64,000 nt of DNA, taken from the NCBI RefSeq assembly GCF_002735645.1, contig NZ_PDZG01000006.1, forward strand, positions 1 through 64,000, written 5' to 3'. Below are positions 55,981-64,000 of the stretch, one piece after another. The first letter of the stretch is position 1. The number at the start of each line of letters is the position of its first letter. The DNA is from Iodobacter sp. BJB302 (GTDB lineage: Bacteria; Pseudomonadota; Gammaproteobacteria; Burkholderiales; Chitinibacteraceae). The notes below the pieces were generated by a model. It had not been told where the DNA came from and made no database searches. It saw nothing but the letters and a program-made list of their open reading frames with translations. A program made the translations under genes and the position numbers.

Positions 55981-55996
55981 AGCAGAAAGCGTGCCG
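55981..55996 (-). promoter_or_regulatory. Sigma-54 (-24/-12) promoter of the aldehyde dehydrogenase gene
   Basis: Read leftward: CGGCACGCTTTCTGCT, with GG and GC exactly 10 bases apart, close to the consensus TGGCACG-N4-TTGC. It ends 50 bp before the ATG. An enhancer-binding activator gene and a palindromic site lie upstream. Confidence 0.8.
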
Positions 55997-56149
55997 GGTG
56001 AGTTGGATAGTGCGCTGCAATATGGGTGAAATACTTTTGAAAGCTGGGATAAATTATTTTGATATTGCGGTGCGGGATGGCGGATTGGCATTATTTTTCT
56101 TGTTTACAAGCGCTTAGGGTATATTTCATGTTGATTAATTGCTTACTAG

Positions 56150-56166
56150 TGTTGCAATTTGCAACA
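56150..56166. promoter_or_regulatory. Palindromic upstream activating site for the AcoR-type regulator
   Basis: TGTTGCAATTTGCAACA, a perfect 8+1+8 palindrome about 155 bp upstream of the sigma-54 promoter. A half-site-like GGTGCAACA follows at 56181. Form and distance fit a Fis-family enhancer-binding protein; the binding protein is inferred to be the neighbour at 56738. Confidence 0.7.
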
Positions 56167-56268
56167 GTGGGGTGAGGGGTGGTGCAACAGAGGTTTCATT
56201 ATTAGCGGGCGCGTCTGCAGGGCGGGTGCAACCCGCCAGATTTACTCCTCAAAAGCCAATAAATAGCG

Positions 56269-56623
56269 GGTTTCACTCCATATGCGCTAAGCAAAGTCAA
56301 AAAGATAGTGCCTTCGGCACGTTGGTTTTGGAGCGGTAGCCACCGCGGGGGCCTTCCTTTCTTGAACGGCCAAGAAACGAAGCCAAAGAAGGCCGCCCCA
56401 CGAAACACGAAGGCCCCTGCGCTGCGGACAATCGAGTCGGCGGCAGGCGGGATTAGCTCGCTGCCTCGCTCCCTGGCCGAAACCCCGCCCCGCTTGTTCC
56501 TCGCTCCGGCGTGTTTCAAGGGGACTTTAAAAAGCCCTATGCAAAGAGCGTGGTTGTTATGCTTTTTCGCTGTTTGTTAATGAAAAACAATTTTCTTAGC
56601 GCATATGGAGTTGCACCCGCCCC
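56269..56623. repeat. Dispersed repeat copy D, bounded by terminal inverted repeats
   Basis: Core 56305-56560 matches copies B and C (AGTGCCTTCGGCACGTTGGT ... GCTTGTTCCTCGCTCCGGCG). It is flanked by CACTCCATATGCGCTAAG (left, near 56278) and CTTAGCGCATATGGAGTTG (right, from 56597), an inverted pair of roughly 18-25 bases. Together they make a non-coding unit of about 355 bp that resembles a MITE. Confidence 0.75.
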
Positions 56624-56737
56624 CCATGATTTCTTCGTGTTCTGCTTTTTAATTCCGTATTTTCTGTGTCGACAGATCTTTTGTTTTTTACTCCGCAGAT
56701 TTTTGGTTTTCTTTGCGAGCACTTAAAGGAGCCCCCC

Positions 56738-58522
56738 ATGAGCATTGTGCATACCACTGCCCGCCGCCAGTTTTTTGAGGAGGGGATTTGTCCTGCTGAT
56801 TTGCCGCCGAAAATTGTTGAGTCCTGGCTGCGTTGCCAGCAGCAGGGGTGTGCTGATGCGGCGATTGAGCGTTTGGGTAAGGCTGATTTGCAAGGTGCGC
56901 TGGCCGATAACGCGCAGATGCTGCGGGTGGCGCTGCCGGAGCTGGATGGCTTATACGAGCAGGTGCTGGGCACTCAAAGTGTGGTGTTGCTGACCGATGC
57001 CAGCGGGCTGATTCTGAATACCACGGGCAATCCGCAGTTTATGAAAAAGGCCGAGCAGGTGGCGCTTTTGCCTGGGGTGAGCTGGGATGAGGTCACTAAG
57101 GGCACCAATGCCATTGGCACGGCGCTGGCTTTGCGGGAGTCGGTTGAGGTGCGCGGTGGCGAGCATTTCCTTGCGCAAAATATGGGTATTTCCTGTTCGG
57201 CCGCGCCCATCTTTGCGCCCAATGGCCGCCTTGCCGGGGTACTGAATGTTTCCGGGGATGCGCGTTTGCATCATTTGCATGCGCTGGGTTTGGTGCGTTT
57301 GGCGGCGCAGCAGATTGAGCACCGCTGGCTGGGGCTGGCCAGTGATGAGCATTGGCTGATGCGTTTGCACCCGCGCGCCGAATTACTTGGCTCGCCGCGT
57401 GAAGGCGTGCTGGGTTTTGCAGGTGCCACACTGATTGCGGCCAATCGTGTGGCACTACACTGGCTGGGTTTAACTTGGGAGGATTTAGGCAGGTGTAGCT
57501 TTTCGGAGTTGTTTGATGGATCTTTGCAAGCCATGCCGCAGCCCCGGATGATTTATAGCCAGCGCGGGCAACATTTTTATCTCACTATCACACCACCAAA
57601 GACGCGTGCAGCAGCAAAGCCAGCAATCTCTCATGAAGTCGTGCCGCCATTTCAAAAGCAGCTGGATAAAGCGGTGCGCGTATTGAACGCAGGTGTGGCG
57701 GTGTTGTTGCAAGGCGAAACGGGCAGTGGCAAAGAAGTCTTTGCCCGCGCTTTACATGCCGCCAGTCAGCGCAGCAAGGGGCCGTTTGTGGCGATTAATT
57801 GCGCCGCACTGCCCGAATCCTTAATTGAATCCGAATTATTTGGTTATGAAGAGGGCGCATTTACTGGTGCTAAGCGTAAGGGCAGTATGGGTAAATTGCG
57901 CGAAGCCAATGGGGGCGTGCTGCTGCTGGATGAAATCGGCGATATGCCGCTGCTGATGCAGGCAAGATTATTACGCGTATTACAGGAGCGCGAAGTCACG
58001 CCGCTGGGAGCCAGCCAGCCTTATAAGGTGGATTTTTCTGTCGTTTGTGCCAGCCACCGTGATCTGCCCGGGATGGTGGCTGCGGGCGAGTTCAGAGCCG
58101 ATCTGTTTTACCGTCTGCAGGATTTTATCGTTCATTTGCCACCGCTGCGGGAGCATGCCGATTTACTAGGTTTTATTGCCAGCCTGTGGCAGGAGTCGAG
58201 CGGCGCTGCGCGGGGCGTGATTTTGGGCGATGATTTAATGGCTTCGCTGGTGCGCTATCCATGGCCGGGTAATGTAAGGCAATTATTAAGCCTGCTGAAA
58301 ACACTGCTGGCTTTGTCTGATGACGGAGCATGCCTTACTTATGCAGATTTACCTGAAGAATACCAAATGCCGGTTATAAGTGAAGCCAGCTCTTTGGCAA
58401 GCAGCAGCCATGAGCTGATTGAAAACACCATTGCCCGGTTTGAAGGTAATTTAAGCAAGGCGGCAGCAGCCTTGGGCGTGGCTCGCAGCACTTTGTACCG
58501 CCGGCGTTTTAAAGCGGGATAA
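56738..58522 (+). CDS. acoR: AcoR-type sigma-54-dependent transcriptional activator
   Basis: 594 residues from the ATG behind AAAGGA (the frame extends 24 codons further). GAF-like sensory part at residues about 60-200 ([20 protein letters not shown]), a linker, then the AAA+ domain with Walker [15 protein letters not shown] near residue 330, the sigma-54-contacting [10 protein letters not shown] near 395 and Walker [10 protein letters not shown] near 415, and a C-terminal Fis HTH ([18 protein letters not shown]). It opens sigma-54 promoters in response to acetoin/acetaldehyde-like signals and is divergent from the aldehyde dehydrogenase gene. The symbol is by similarity. Confidence 0.9.
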   Translation: MSIVHTTARRQFFEEGICPADLPPKIVESWLRCQQQGCADAAIERLGKADLQGALADNAQMLRVALPELDGLYEQVLGTQSVVLLTDASGLILNTTGNPQFMKKAEQVALLPGVSWDEVTKGTNAIGTALALRESVEVRGGEHFLAQNMGISCSAAPIFAPNGRLAGVLNVSGDARLHHLHALGLVRLAAQQIEHRWLGLASDEHWLMRLHPRAELLGSPREGVLGFAGATLIAANRVALHWLGLTWEDLGRCSFSELFDGSLQAMPQPRMIYSQRGQHFYLTITPPKTRAAAKPAISHEVVPPFQKQLDKAVRVLNAGVAVLLQGETGSGKEVFARALHAASQRSKGPFVAINCAALPESLIESELFGYEEGAFTGAKRKGSMGKLREANGGVLLLDEIGDMPLLMQARLLRVLQEREVTPLGASQPYKVDFSVVCASHRDLPGMVAAGEFRADLFYRLQDFIVHLPPLREHADLLGFIASLWQESSGAARGVILGDDLMASLVRYPWPGNVRQLLSLLKTLLALSDDGACLTYADLPEEYQMPVISEASSLASSSHELIENTIARFEGNLSKAAAALGVARSTLYRRRFKAG

Positions 58523-58643
58523 AAAGTAGTGTTGGATTTTAAAGTACAAATTTGCTGCATAAAGGCGAATGCTAAGTGTTTAGTTGCGCCTTTTATTGAA
58601 AATTAAGTCATACTATTACAATCTTTTTTCTGACACATAACTT

Positions 58644-59780
58644 GTGAATAGTAAAGTAGATAAATCGACTAGGTGTAAGCCTGCAATGTGGGGCGAGCGC
58701 TTGCTGGCTGTGCGTCAGCTGGTATGGCTTGCGTCACCCGAGGCGCTGCCTGCAGCGCGCATTTTATTGCGTGATGCGCCTCAGGCCGCTTCATTGCAGG
58801 ATGAAATGGTGCTGCACGAGTTGATTTGCCGGGCCGCCTGGGCAGAGTTACGTTTCCCACTGATGCTGCGTCATGCACGTATTTTAGAAAAGCTTGCCGT
58901 AAGCTCAGGCGAGCTGGCCTGGCAGATTGAGGCGCAGCAGCTGCTTGCGAATGCTCATTATGATCAGCGCCGCTATGATCAGTCGCTTGCCTGCTGGGTC
59001 AGTTCTCTGGAGCTGGCACAGAAAAGTGATCACTACGCTGCGCTTTGCGAAGCCTGCCTTGGGATGAGTAATATCCTGCTGGCAGATCAGCAGTATCAGG
59101 AGGCACGGCAAGTGCTGGAGCTGGCGTGTAATCAGGCCATGCGCTCGGGCTTAAATCGATTGTCGTTTAAAGCAGGCCTTTACACCGCCAATTTTCTGGC
59201 GCAGCAAAATGATTTGCAAGGACTGGCCCAGTGCTTGGCGTGGCTGAAGCAGCTGCCGGTCGATGATATCGAAGAAACCCTGCTGATTGATATTGAAAAT
59301 ACCCGCGCCCGTTTACTTTGCTTACAAAATGATACCCAGGCCGCCGGGCCCGTATTGCAGGCCGCAACAGCCCGGGCTCATGCCTGCCGCTATCTTTGGG
59401 GCAGCCTGCAGGCGCAGTTGATTGCTGCCGACTTAGCGGCCACACGCGGCCAGCTTGATGTGGCCATAAAGGCCGGGCATTCCGTCTTAAATGCCGCACG
59501 AGAGGCCAATGGCTGCCATTTTATCCCCCATGATTTTATGCTTAAGCTTGGCCGCTGGCAGGAAGAATGTGGCCTGCCGGATGATGCTTTAGCCACACTT
59601 GAGCAATGGCATATCAGGCATCGTGCCGATCTTCTGGCCCGGCATGAGCATAAACGCCGTATTGCACCGGGTTTACTCCGGCAGCTGTCTTTATTGCTGC
59701 AAGTGATGCAGCTTAAAGACGAGAATAAAAATTTGCGTTCTCAGTTGCAATCAAGCCTGGCGCCTGAATATGCAACTTGA
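58644..59780 (+). CDS. TPR-repeat protein preceding the diguanylate cyclase
   Basis: 378 residues from a GTG start; an ATG at 58686 is also possible, and neither has a strong ribosome-binding site. All-helical with TPR-like hairpins from about residue 55 to 300 (AQQLLANAHYDQRRYDQSLA, GLYTANFLAQQNDLQGLAQC) and a short coiled-coil end (LKDENKNLRSQLQ). No enzymatic domain. Its stop overlaps the next gene by 11 bp and both share a helical-repeat style, so the two may form a complex. Function not recognised. Confidence 0.75.
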   Translation: MNSKVDKSTRCKPAMWGERLLAVRQLVWLASPEALPAARILLRDAPQAASLQDEMVLHELICRAAWAELRFPLMLRHARILEKLAVSSGELAWQIEAQQLLANAHYDQRRYDQSLACWVSSLELAQKSDHYAALCEACLGMSNILLADQQYQEARQVLELACNQAMRSGLNRLSFKAGLYTANFLAQQNDLQGLAQCLAWLKQLPVDDIEETLLIDIENTRARLLCLQNDTQAAGPVLQAATARAHACRYLWGSLQAQLIAADLAATRGQLDVAIKAGHSVLNAAREANGCHFIPHDFMLKLGRWQEECGLPDDALATLEQWHIRHRADLLARHEHKRRIAPGLLRQLSLLLQVMQLKDENKNLRSQLQSSLAPEYAT

Positions 59781-61359
59781 GCAATTGCTTGAATCGCTTG
59801 ATTCATCCCCCTTTGATACCCGTGAAGCGGCTTTAGCGCTGGCGGCGCAGTGTGCCGCTGCGGATAAACCCCAGGCACTGAAAGCAAGGCATCTGGCGGC
59901 CAAAGCCTTAGGGCGGCGCGATACAGTGGCTTCAACGCAGGAGTATCAGCGCCTTTTGCCCGCTTTGCGGCGCTATCAGCTTTGGGATGAGTATTTGGCG
60001 GCGCTCGATGAATGCGGCGGCCATGCCATGGTGCAGGGCAATGTGAATGAGGCGATTCACCAGTGGTCGGCTTGCCTTGAAGAAGCCATGGTGCTTCAGA
60101 ATGGATTTTTTGCAGTGCAGGCCTTACTGGGTATTGGCAAAGCGTTTTGGGTTTTAAATGATTTTAAATCGGCTCATCATTACCACTGTCTTGCATTGGA
60201 ATTTGCACTGCCTTTGCAGGATAAAGCCAGCTTGGCAGGCGCGTATCTTTGCCTGATTGCCGATATGCTGGCTGCGGATCGTTATACCGAGGCGGGTATT
60301 GCTCTTCGCCTTGCGCATCTTTTTGTACTCGATTGTAAAAACCGCCATTGGCAGGCCGAATATTTATTATTTCGTGGCCGTGTTTATCTGGAGCAGGGGC
60401 AGCTGGCACTTGCTGAAGCTGATTTAACGGTTGCCCTGCTGCAATCCACGGCACTGAGTTTCAGCTGGGTGGCCAGCCAAGTGGAGTTTCAATTGTTTAA
60501 GCTCTATTGCCTGCGCCAGGACGGGCAGGAGGCCGCACAGCATCTGGCTAATGCTGAAGCCCAGGCCAAAGCTATTCAAGCAACCTCTTTACTGGAGCGT
60601 TTTGCCTTTGGCACTTATCAGCAGCATAAGTCGCAGGGAGACAGCCGGGAGGCGCTGAAATATTATCGGATTTATTTAGAGTATTACGAGCAAAACCACG
60701 GCAGGGCTTGTCTGCCACGGCTGGCTCAGTCTACTGCAAGGCGTTTGCAGCGCCTAGAAAACCGTATCGAGCTGACGCAGCGTAAGCAAGAAAACGCACT
60801 GCTGTGCCAGACCCTTAATCAGCAGAGCGCTCAGCTTGATTCTTTAAGCAGAGCCGCTTTAAGTGATCCGCTCACAGGATTAGCCAATCGCCGCCATCTG
60901 GAGCAGCAGTTAGACAGCCTAGATCAGCAGGCCCGCTTACCAATGTCTCTGCTGATTGTGGATATCGATTATTTTAAGCAGGTCAATGATGCTTATGGCC
61001 ACGCCATTGGCGATTTAGTCTTGCAGCGCATGGCTTCGGTGCTGCAATTTGCCTGCCGGAATAATGAGCTGATTGCCCGTTATGGAGGGGAGGAGTTTTA
61101 TATCTTATTGCCGCAAGTTTTGTTTGCAGATGCAAGGCAAATTGCGGAGCGGCTTTGCACCATGGTGGAAAATCACGATTGGGATAATATTGCCAGGGGC
61201 TTGCACGCCACGGTGAGCATTGGTCTTGCCAGCAACAACGGGCACTGGCTGCCTTGCCGAACGCTTGCTCTGGAGGCCGATGCGGCTTTGTATGAGGCCA
61301 AAGCGGCAGGGCGTAATTGTGTGCGATGGCGAATCTCTTCATCCGGTTTTACATCTTAA
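59770..61359 (+). CDS. TPR-GGDEF diguanylate cyclase
   Basis: 529 residues. Residues 10-330 are TPR-like hairpins (LLGIGKAFWVLNDFKSAHHY), then a coiled linker, and a GGDEF domain from about 365 (LSDPLTGLANRRHLEQQLD). The active-site loop is RYGGEEFYILLPQ, with GGEEF, the active variant. The inhibitory site eight residues before is RNNE instead of RxxD, so product feedback may be weak. It should make c-di-GMP in the cytoplasm with no membrane segment, its activity set by TPR contacts. It overlaps the preceding TPR gene. Confidence 0.9.
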   Translation: MQLEQLLESLDSSPFDTREAALALAAQCAAADKPQALKARHLAAKALGRRDTVASTQEYQRLLPALRRYQLWDEYLAALDECGGHAMVQGNVNEAIHQWSACLEEAMVLQNGFFAVQALLGIGKAFWVLNDFKSAHHYHCLALEFALPLQDKASLAGAYLCLIADMLAADRYTEAGIALRLAHLFVLDCKNRHWQAEYLLFRGRVYLEQGQLALAEADLTVALLQSTALSFSWVASQVEFQLFKLYCLRQDGQEAAQHLANAEAQAKAIQATSLLERFAFGTYQQHKSQGDSREALKYYRIYLEYYEQNHGRACLPRLAQSTARRLQRLENRIELTQRKQENALLCQTLNQQSAQLDSLSRAALSDPLTGLANRRHLEQQLDSLDQQARLPMSLLIVDIDYFKQVNDAYGHAIGDLVLQRMASVLQFACRNNELIARYGGEEFYILLPQVLFADARQIAERLCTMVENHDWDNIARGLHATVSIGLASNNGHWLPCRTLALEADAALYEAKAAGRNCVRWRISSSGFTS

Positions 61360-61400
61360 TTATATAAAGTTATATCCTTTCTGTTTAAAACACATTTGCG

Positions 61401-61422
61401 CCGCTATATTGCGGTTTTTTTT
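61401..61422 (+). terminator. Weak rho-independent terminator
   Basis: Short stem CCGC / GCGG around TATATT, followed by eight T residues, 42 bp after the diguanylate cyclase stop. The stem is only 4 bp, so efficiency is uncertain. The remainder of the gap to ompW (to 61639) shows no gene. Confidence 0.5.
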
Positions 61423-61639
61423 GTTTTAAACCATATTCCGTATCATCGCTATTTGTTTTGTGAATAAAGATCAAATTGCAATTGAGTGTGATTTATCTGA
61501 TCTGGCTCAAAATGTAGTCGTTTTTTGTTTGCTACATTTCACTCCCTTATTTGCGCGGCATGGCATTAGTAATGAAAAAAGCCCTGCCCGCATCCATTCA
61601 GATACTGATTTGATTATGGATATAATCCGGAGTAAGAGT

Positions 61640-62239
61640 ATGAGAAAGACATTCATTGCAGCCGCTGTATTAAGCCTGGTTTCTACCGTTTCTTTTGCGG
61701 CCCAGGGCGATTTTCTGACCCGTGTGCGGGTTATTAATGTTGCACCTGCAGACAGCACCGACGGCGCATTAAGTACATTAAATGTGGGCGCAAATTCAGC
61801 AACAACGGGTGAGCTTGATTTTACTTATATGATCACCAATAACATTGGTGCTGAATTAATTTTAGGCACAACCCGCCACGAAGTGACCTCCAGCCTGGGC
61901 AGCTTAGGCAAGGTTTCTGTTTTACCTCCTACCGTCACTGTTCAATATCACTTTACCCCGGATAGTTTTTTCCGCCCATATGTAGGGGCCGGTTTGAATT
62001 ACACCCGTTTTTATAATAATGATTTGAAAGTGGGCAATCAGGGTTTAAGCATTGATAACAACAGCTTTGGCGGCGCATTACAAATTGGCGCAGATTTTGC
62101 CGTAAGCAAAAATATATTTATTAATGTCGATGTCAAAAAACTCTGGATTAAAACGGATGTGAGCCTGAATGGTGCTGATTTGGGCACTTTAAAAATTGAT
62201 CCATGGGTCTTTGGTTTTGGTGTAGGTACAAAATTCTGA
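61640..62239 (+). CDS. ompW: OmpW-family outer-membrane protein
   Basis: 199 residues from the ATG behind CGGAG; a longer frame from 61460 adds an improbable leader. Signal peptide MRKTFIAAAVLSLVSTVSFA, then the eight-strand OmpW barrel: GDFLTRVRVINVAPADST, TYMITNNIGAELILGTTRHE, PPTVTVQYHF near residue 100, FRPYVGAGLNYTRFY and the C-terminal GFGVGTKF with terminal Phe. OmpW lets small hydrophobic molecules cross the outer membrane. Ends in a terminator. Confidence 0.92.
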   Translation: MRKTFIAAAVLSLVSTVSFAAQGDFLTRVRVINVAPADSTDGALSTLNVGANSATTGELDFTYMITNNIGAELILGTTRHEVTSSLGSLGKVSVLPPTVTVQYHFTPDSFFRPYVGAGLNYTRFYNNDLKVGNQGLSIDNNSFGGALQIGADFAVSKNIFINVDVKKLWIKTDVSLNGADLGTLKIDPWVFGFGVGTKF

Positions 62240-62317
62240 GAATAAGTCATTTTAATTAATGATGAATTAAAAAATGTATTTAAATCGGGCTGATTAATAA
62301 ATACATTTTTCAAGTTT

Positions 62318-62357
62318 ATGCCGTGTACCGGAGCAATCCGTATGCGGCATTTTTTTA
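62318..62357 (+). terminator. Terminator of ompW
   Basis: ATGCCG (62318-62323) pairs with CGGCAT (62345-62350) with inner CGGA/TCCG pairing possible, followed by seven T residues. Confidence 0.7.
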
Positions 62358-62381
62358 TTCTGCAGGCAGGCACTGGATCAT

Positions 62382-62403
62382 AAGGGCATATCGATATGCC
62401 CTT
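62382..62403. terminator. Palindrome between convergent ompW and lipoprotein genes
   Basis: AAGGGCATAT-CG-ATATGCCCTT is a near-perfect palindrome 10 bp from the lipoprotein stop. There is no T-run, so it may support termination on either strand only weakly. Confidence 0.45.
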
Positions 62404-62412
62404 TCTAACTGC

Positions 62413-62706
62413 TTATTCGGGTTTAAATGGCCTTACTTCGGCTTCATTTGCAACAGGGGGAATGGGGGCAGGGGTGACATAAGCTGCTGCTGGCACCGTG
62501 GCTGGCGGGGTGGGCTTGGGCGGGCTGCTTAAAGCATCTGCCGCTGCGCCGCCCACGGCGGCTACCCCGGAAACGCCCGCTTTGCCCACATCCCATGCCA
62601 CGCCAACGGCAGTGCTGGTGACGCTGACTGCAGCAGCACCCACGGCTACAACGGCACAGCCGCTCAGGCTAAGGGCGCACGCGATGGTGAGCATAAAAGT
62701 TTTCAT
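62413..62706 (-). CDS. Small lipoprotein of unknown function
   Basis: 97 residues. Signal peptide with lipobox LSLSGC (lipidated Cys17), followed by an Ala/Gly/Val-rich helical stretch (AVGAAAVSVTSTAVGVAWDV) and a Pro-rich C-terminus (PPKPTPPATVPAAAYVTPAP). It resembles small outer-membrane-anchored lipoproteins of the YceK/NF038104 kind. Role unknown. Confidence 0.8.
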   Translation of the reverse strand: MKTFMLTIACALSLSGCAVVAVGAAAVSVTSTAVGVAWDVGKAGVSGVAAVGGAAADALSSPPKPTPPATVPAAAYVTPAPIPPVANEAEVRPFKPE

Positions 62707-62797
62707 TGGTCTTTTTCCCCTGCTGCTAAGGCAGACAAACTGGATAATTAATTAAAGTGGTGTCTCAAAGGCGGGGCGGTATTTCAGCCTGCCAGGC

Positions 62798-64000
62798 TTA
62801 TCGCCCCATTCCACCGACTTGTTGTGCCAGATAGGTGGCGTAGTTATCCGTCATGCCGCCGATAAAGTCGAGTACGCGGCTGTAGCTTTCATACAGCGAC
62901 CATTCTTTTTTGGGCGCGTTGTATTCCATCAGATCGAGAATCCGTTTCATTCTGAAACTCATCTGTGGCGATACTTTCTGCTGGTAGGCTGCGTTGCAAA
63001 AGGCGTTGAGCAGGATATCGAGGCAGGTAAAGGAGCCCACTTCGATTTCAATCTTACGTCTTTCGTTAAAAATGCGGTCGCGGGCCAGCTGTTTGGCGGC
63101 GTTAATACCATCGCGCATACTGCTGGGGGTGGCATTGAGTAAATCACCCTGAAATTTGCCTTCCATAATGGCCGTGTAGTGCTGCATAAATGTTTCACTT
63201 ACATCGTGGATGCAGCGCTCTATGGCTTTACCACGCAGCAGCGATATTTTGCGCCGGGCAGATGGGGCTGCGGCAATTTCCAGCTCAAGCAGATCTTGCT
63301 TTCCGCCACAAATTTTAATCAGCAGCGGCTCAACCTGCTCGTACGCCAGCATGCCGATTTCTATGCCGTCTTCCAAATCAAGAATGGCGTAGCAAATATC
63401 ATCGGCGGCTTCCATCAGATAAGAGAGCGGATGGCGGGCCCAGCGGTTTTTACCCAGCATGGGCAGCCCCAGCTCGGTGGCGATTTCTTCAAGAATGTTT
63501 TGCTCAGACTGATAACAGCTGAATTTGCCGCTGGGCGTCGCATCACTGGATGTCCATGGGTATTTCAGTGTGGTGCCCAGCGTGGCGTAAGTGAGGCGCA
63601 TGCCGCCTTCAAAGCGATGGTTTTCAAGCTGGGTCACCACTCTGAAGCCCTGAGCGTTACCTTCGAAGGTCATTAAATCCAGCCGCTCATTTGCACTCAG
63701 GTTTTGCAGTAAATAAGCATGCTGATCACGGCAAAACCAATCACGAATCGCATATTCACCGGCATGGCCAAAGGGCGGGTTGCCAATATCGTGGGCCAGA
63801 CATGCGGCTTGCACAATGGCCCCAATATCATAAGGGGTAATGTGCTGGGGCAGGGCATATTGCAGCCTTTGCCCGACAATCACCCCTAAGCTGCGGCCTA
63901 CGCAGCTGACTTCAATTGAATGGGTGAGGCGGGTGTGAACATGATCATTCTCGGTCAGTGGGTGGACTTGTGTTTTACGGCCCAAACGACGAAATGGCGA
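62798..64000 (-). CDS. dgt: dGTPase (HD-domain deoxynucleotide triphosphohydrolase), cut by the right edge
   Basis: At least 400 residues visible; the frame stays open to position 64000 and reads SPFRRLGRKTQVHPLTEND, so the real start is outside the window. HD motifs: HTRLTHSIEVSCVGRSL (first His) and CLAHDIGNPPFGHAGE (HD pair), with DDICYAILDLEDGIE later. The enzyme cleaves dGTP to deoxyguanosine and triphosphate and helps balance dNTP pools and phage defence. The length fits the Pseudomonas-type (dgt2) dGTPase, about 440 residues. Confidence 0.92.
   Translation of the reverse strand, partial: SPFRRLGRKTQVHPLTENDHVHTRLTHSIEVSCVGRSLGVIVGQRLQYALPQHITPYDIGAIVQAACLAHDIGNPPFGHAGEYAIRDWFCRDQHAYLLQNLSANERLDLMTFEGNAQGFRVVTQLENHRFEGGMRLTYATLGTTLKYPWTSSDATPSGKFSCYQSEQNILEEIATELGLPMLGKNRWARHPLSYLMEAADDICYAILDLEDGIEIGMLAYEQVEPLLIKICGGKQDLLELEIAAAPSARRKISLLRGKAIERCIHDVSETFMQHYTAIMEGKFQGDLLNATPSSMRDGINAAKQLARDRIFNERRKIEIEVGSFTCLDILLNAFCNAAYQQKVSPQMSFRMKRILDLMEYNAPKKEWSLYESYSRVLDFIGGMTDNYATYLAQQVGGMGR

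Noticed and set aside
56202-56519. Reverse open frame of 105 codons in repeat copy D
   Set aside because: Same repeat-derived peptide as at 49066; no ribosome-binding site or conserved start.
61621-61626. TATAAT as the -10 box of ompW
   Set aside because: It lies only 14 bp before the ATG, too close to leave a ribosome-binding site in the transcript.
61460-61639. 60-codon N-terminal extension of OmpW
   Set aside because: The signal peptide begins at 61640 with a GGAG site, so the upstream part would block secretion.

Overview
The window looks like chromosome of a mesophilic Betaproteobacterium. The argA/argB pair, SoxR, PagL, the H-NS-like protein, an RND-MFP-TolC pump, TPR/GGDEF signalling proteins and the dispersed repeats resemble Neisseriales/Chromobacteriaceae (Iodobacter/Deefgea-like). 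That placement is inference from protein character; no rRNA or marker gene settles it. No tRNA, rRNA or CRISPR array was seen.

Left part (1-16 kb). An IS3-family element enters from the left edge and abuts an IS21 transposase scrap. Then come a small unknown protein, an AI-2E-type permease, a STAS protein and a REC-TPR protein, UvrD, an H-NS-like protein, and a leftward tetR-MFP-RND efflux operon with a tolC-like gene beyond a terminator. argB follows.

Middle (16-34 kb). A CBS protein, a HAD hydrolase, an M3 peptidase, a LysE exporter, a GGDEF-EAL protein, argA and a PagL-like deacylase precede a leftward surface-polysaccharide block (polyprenyl glycosylphosphotransferase, GT4 and two tandem GT2 paralogues). 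Next are a Nudix hydrolase, SoxR facing a VOC protein across a SoxR-box-like promoter, a pirin, and an azoreductase divergent from a LysR regulator.

Ter island (34.6-50.9 kb), all rightward. It holds two TerD-fold genes, two TerY-like vWA proteins, a PP2C phosphatase, a divergent protein kinase, TerD, an AIM24 protein and a TerZ-like gene with a duplicated 3' end. Five overlapping enzyme genes follow (ATP-grasp, PRTase, HAD, StiP-like, CitE-like), then a TerA-like two-domain protein. This matches the Ter stress-response modules predicted by comparative genomics: metal-linked TerD proteins, a TerY/phosphatase/kinase phosphorylation triad, and synthesis of an unknown nucleoside-like metabolite. 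The product and trigger are unknown. A TerC-superfamily membrane protein lies just beyond a chemoreceptor gene.

Right part (51-64 kb). An ExaC/AcoD-like aldehyde dehydrogenase and DUF779 protein lie divergent from an AcoR-type sigma-54 activator. A sigma-54 promoter and a palindromic activator site are visible between them. A TPR protein overlapping a TPR-GGDEF cyclase, an OmpW porin, a lipoprotein and a dGTPase gene running off the right edge complete the window.

The intergenic DNA is rich in dispersed repeats: a family of about 240 bp beginning with the GTGCCTTCGGCAC hairpin (four copies), a family of about 58 bp containing CCACGGAG (six copies, two of them as inverted pairs around the ter phosphatase gene), REP-like CGTCATYCCCG hairpins, and a heptamer microsatellite.
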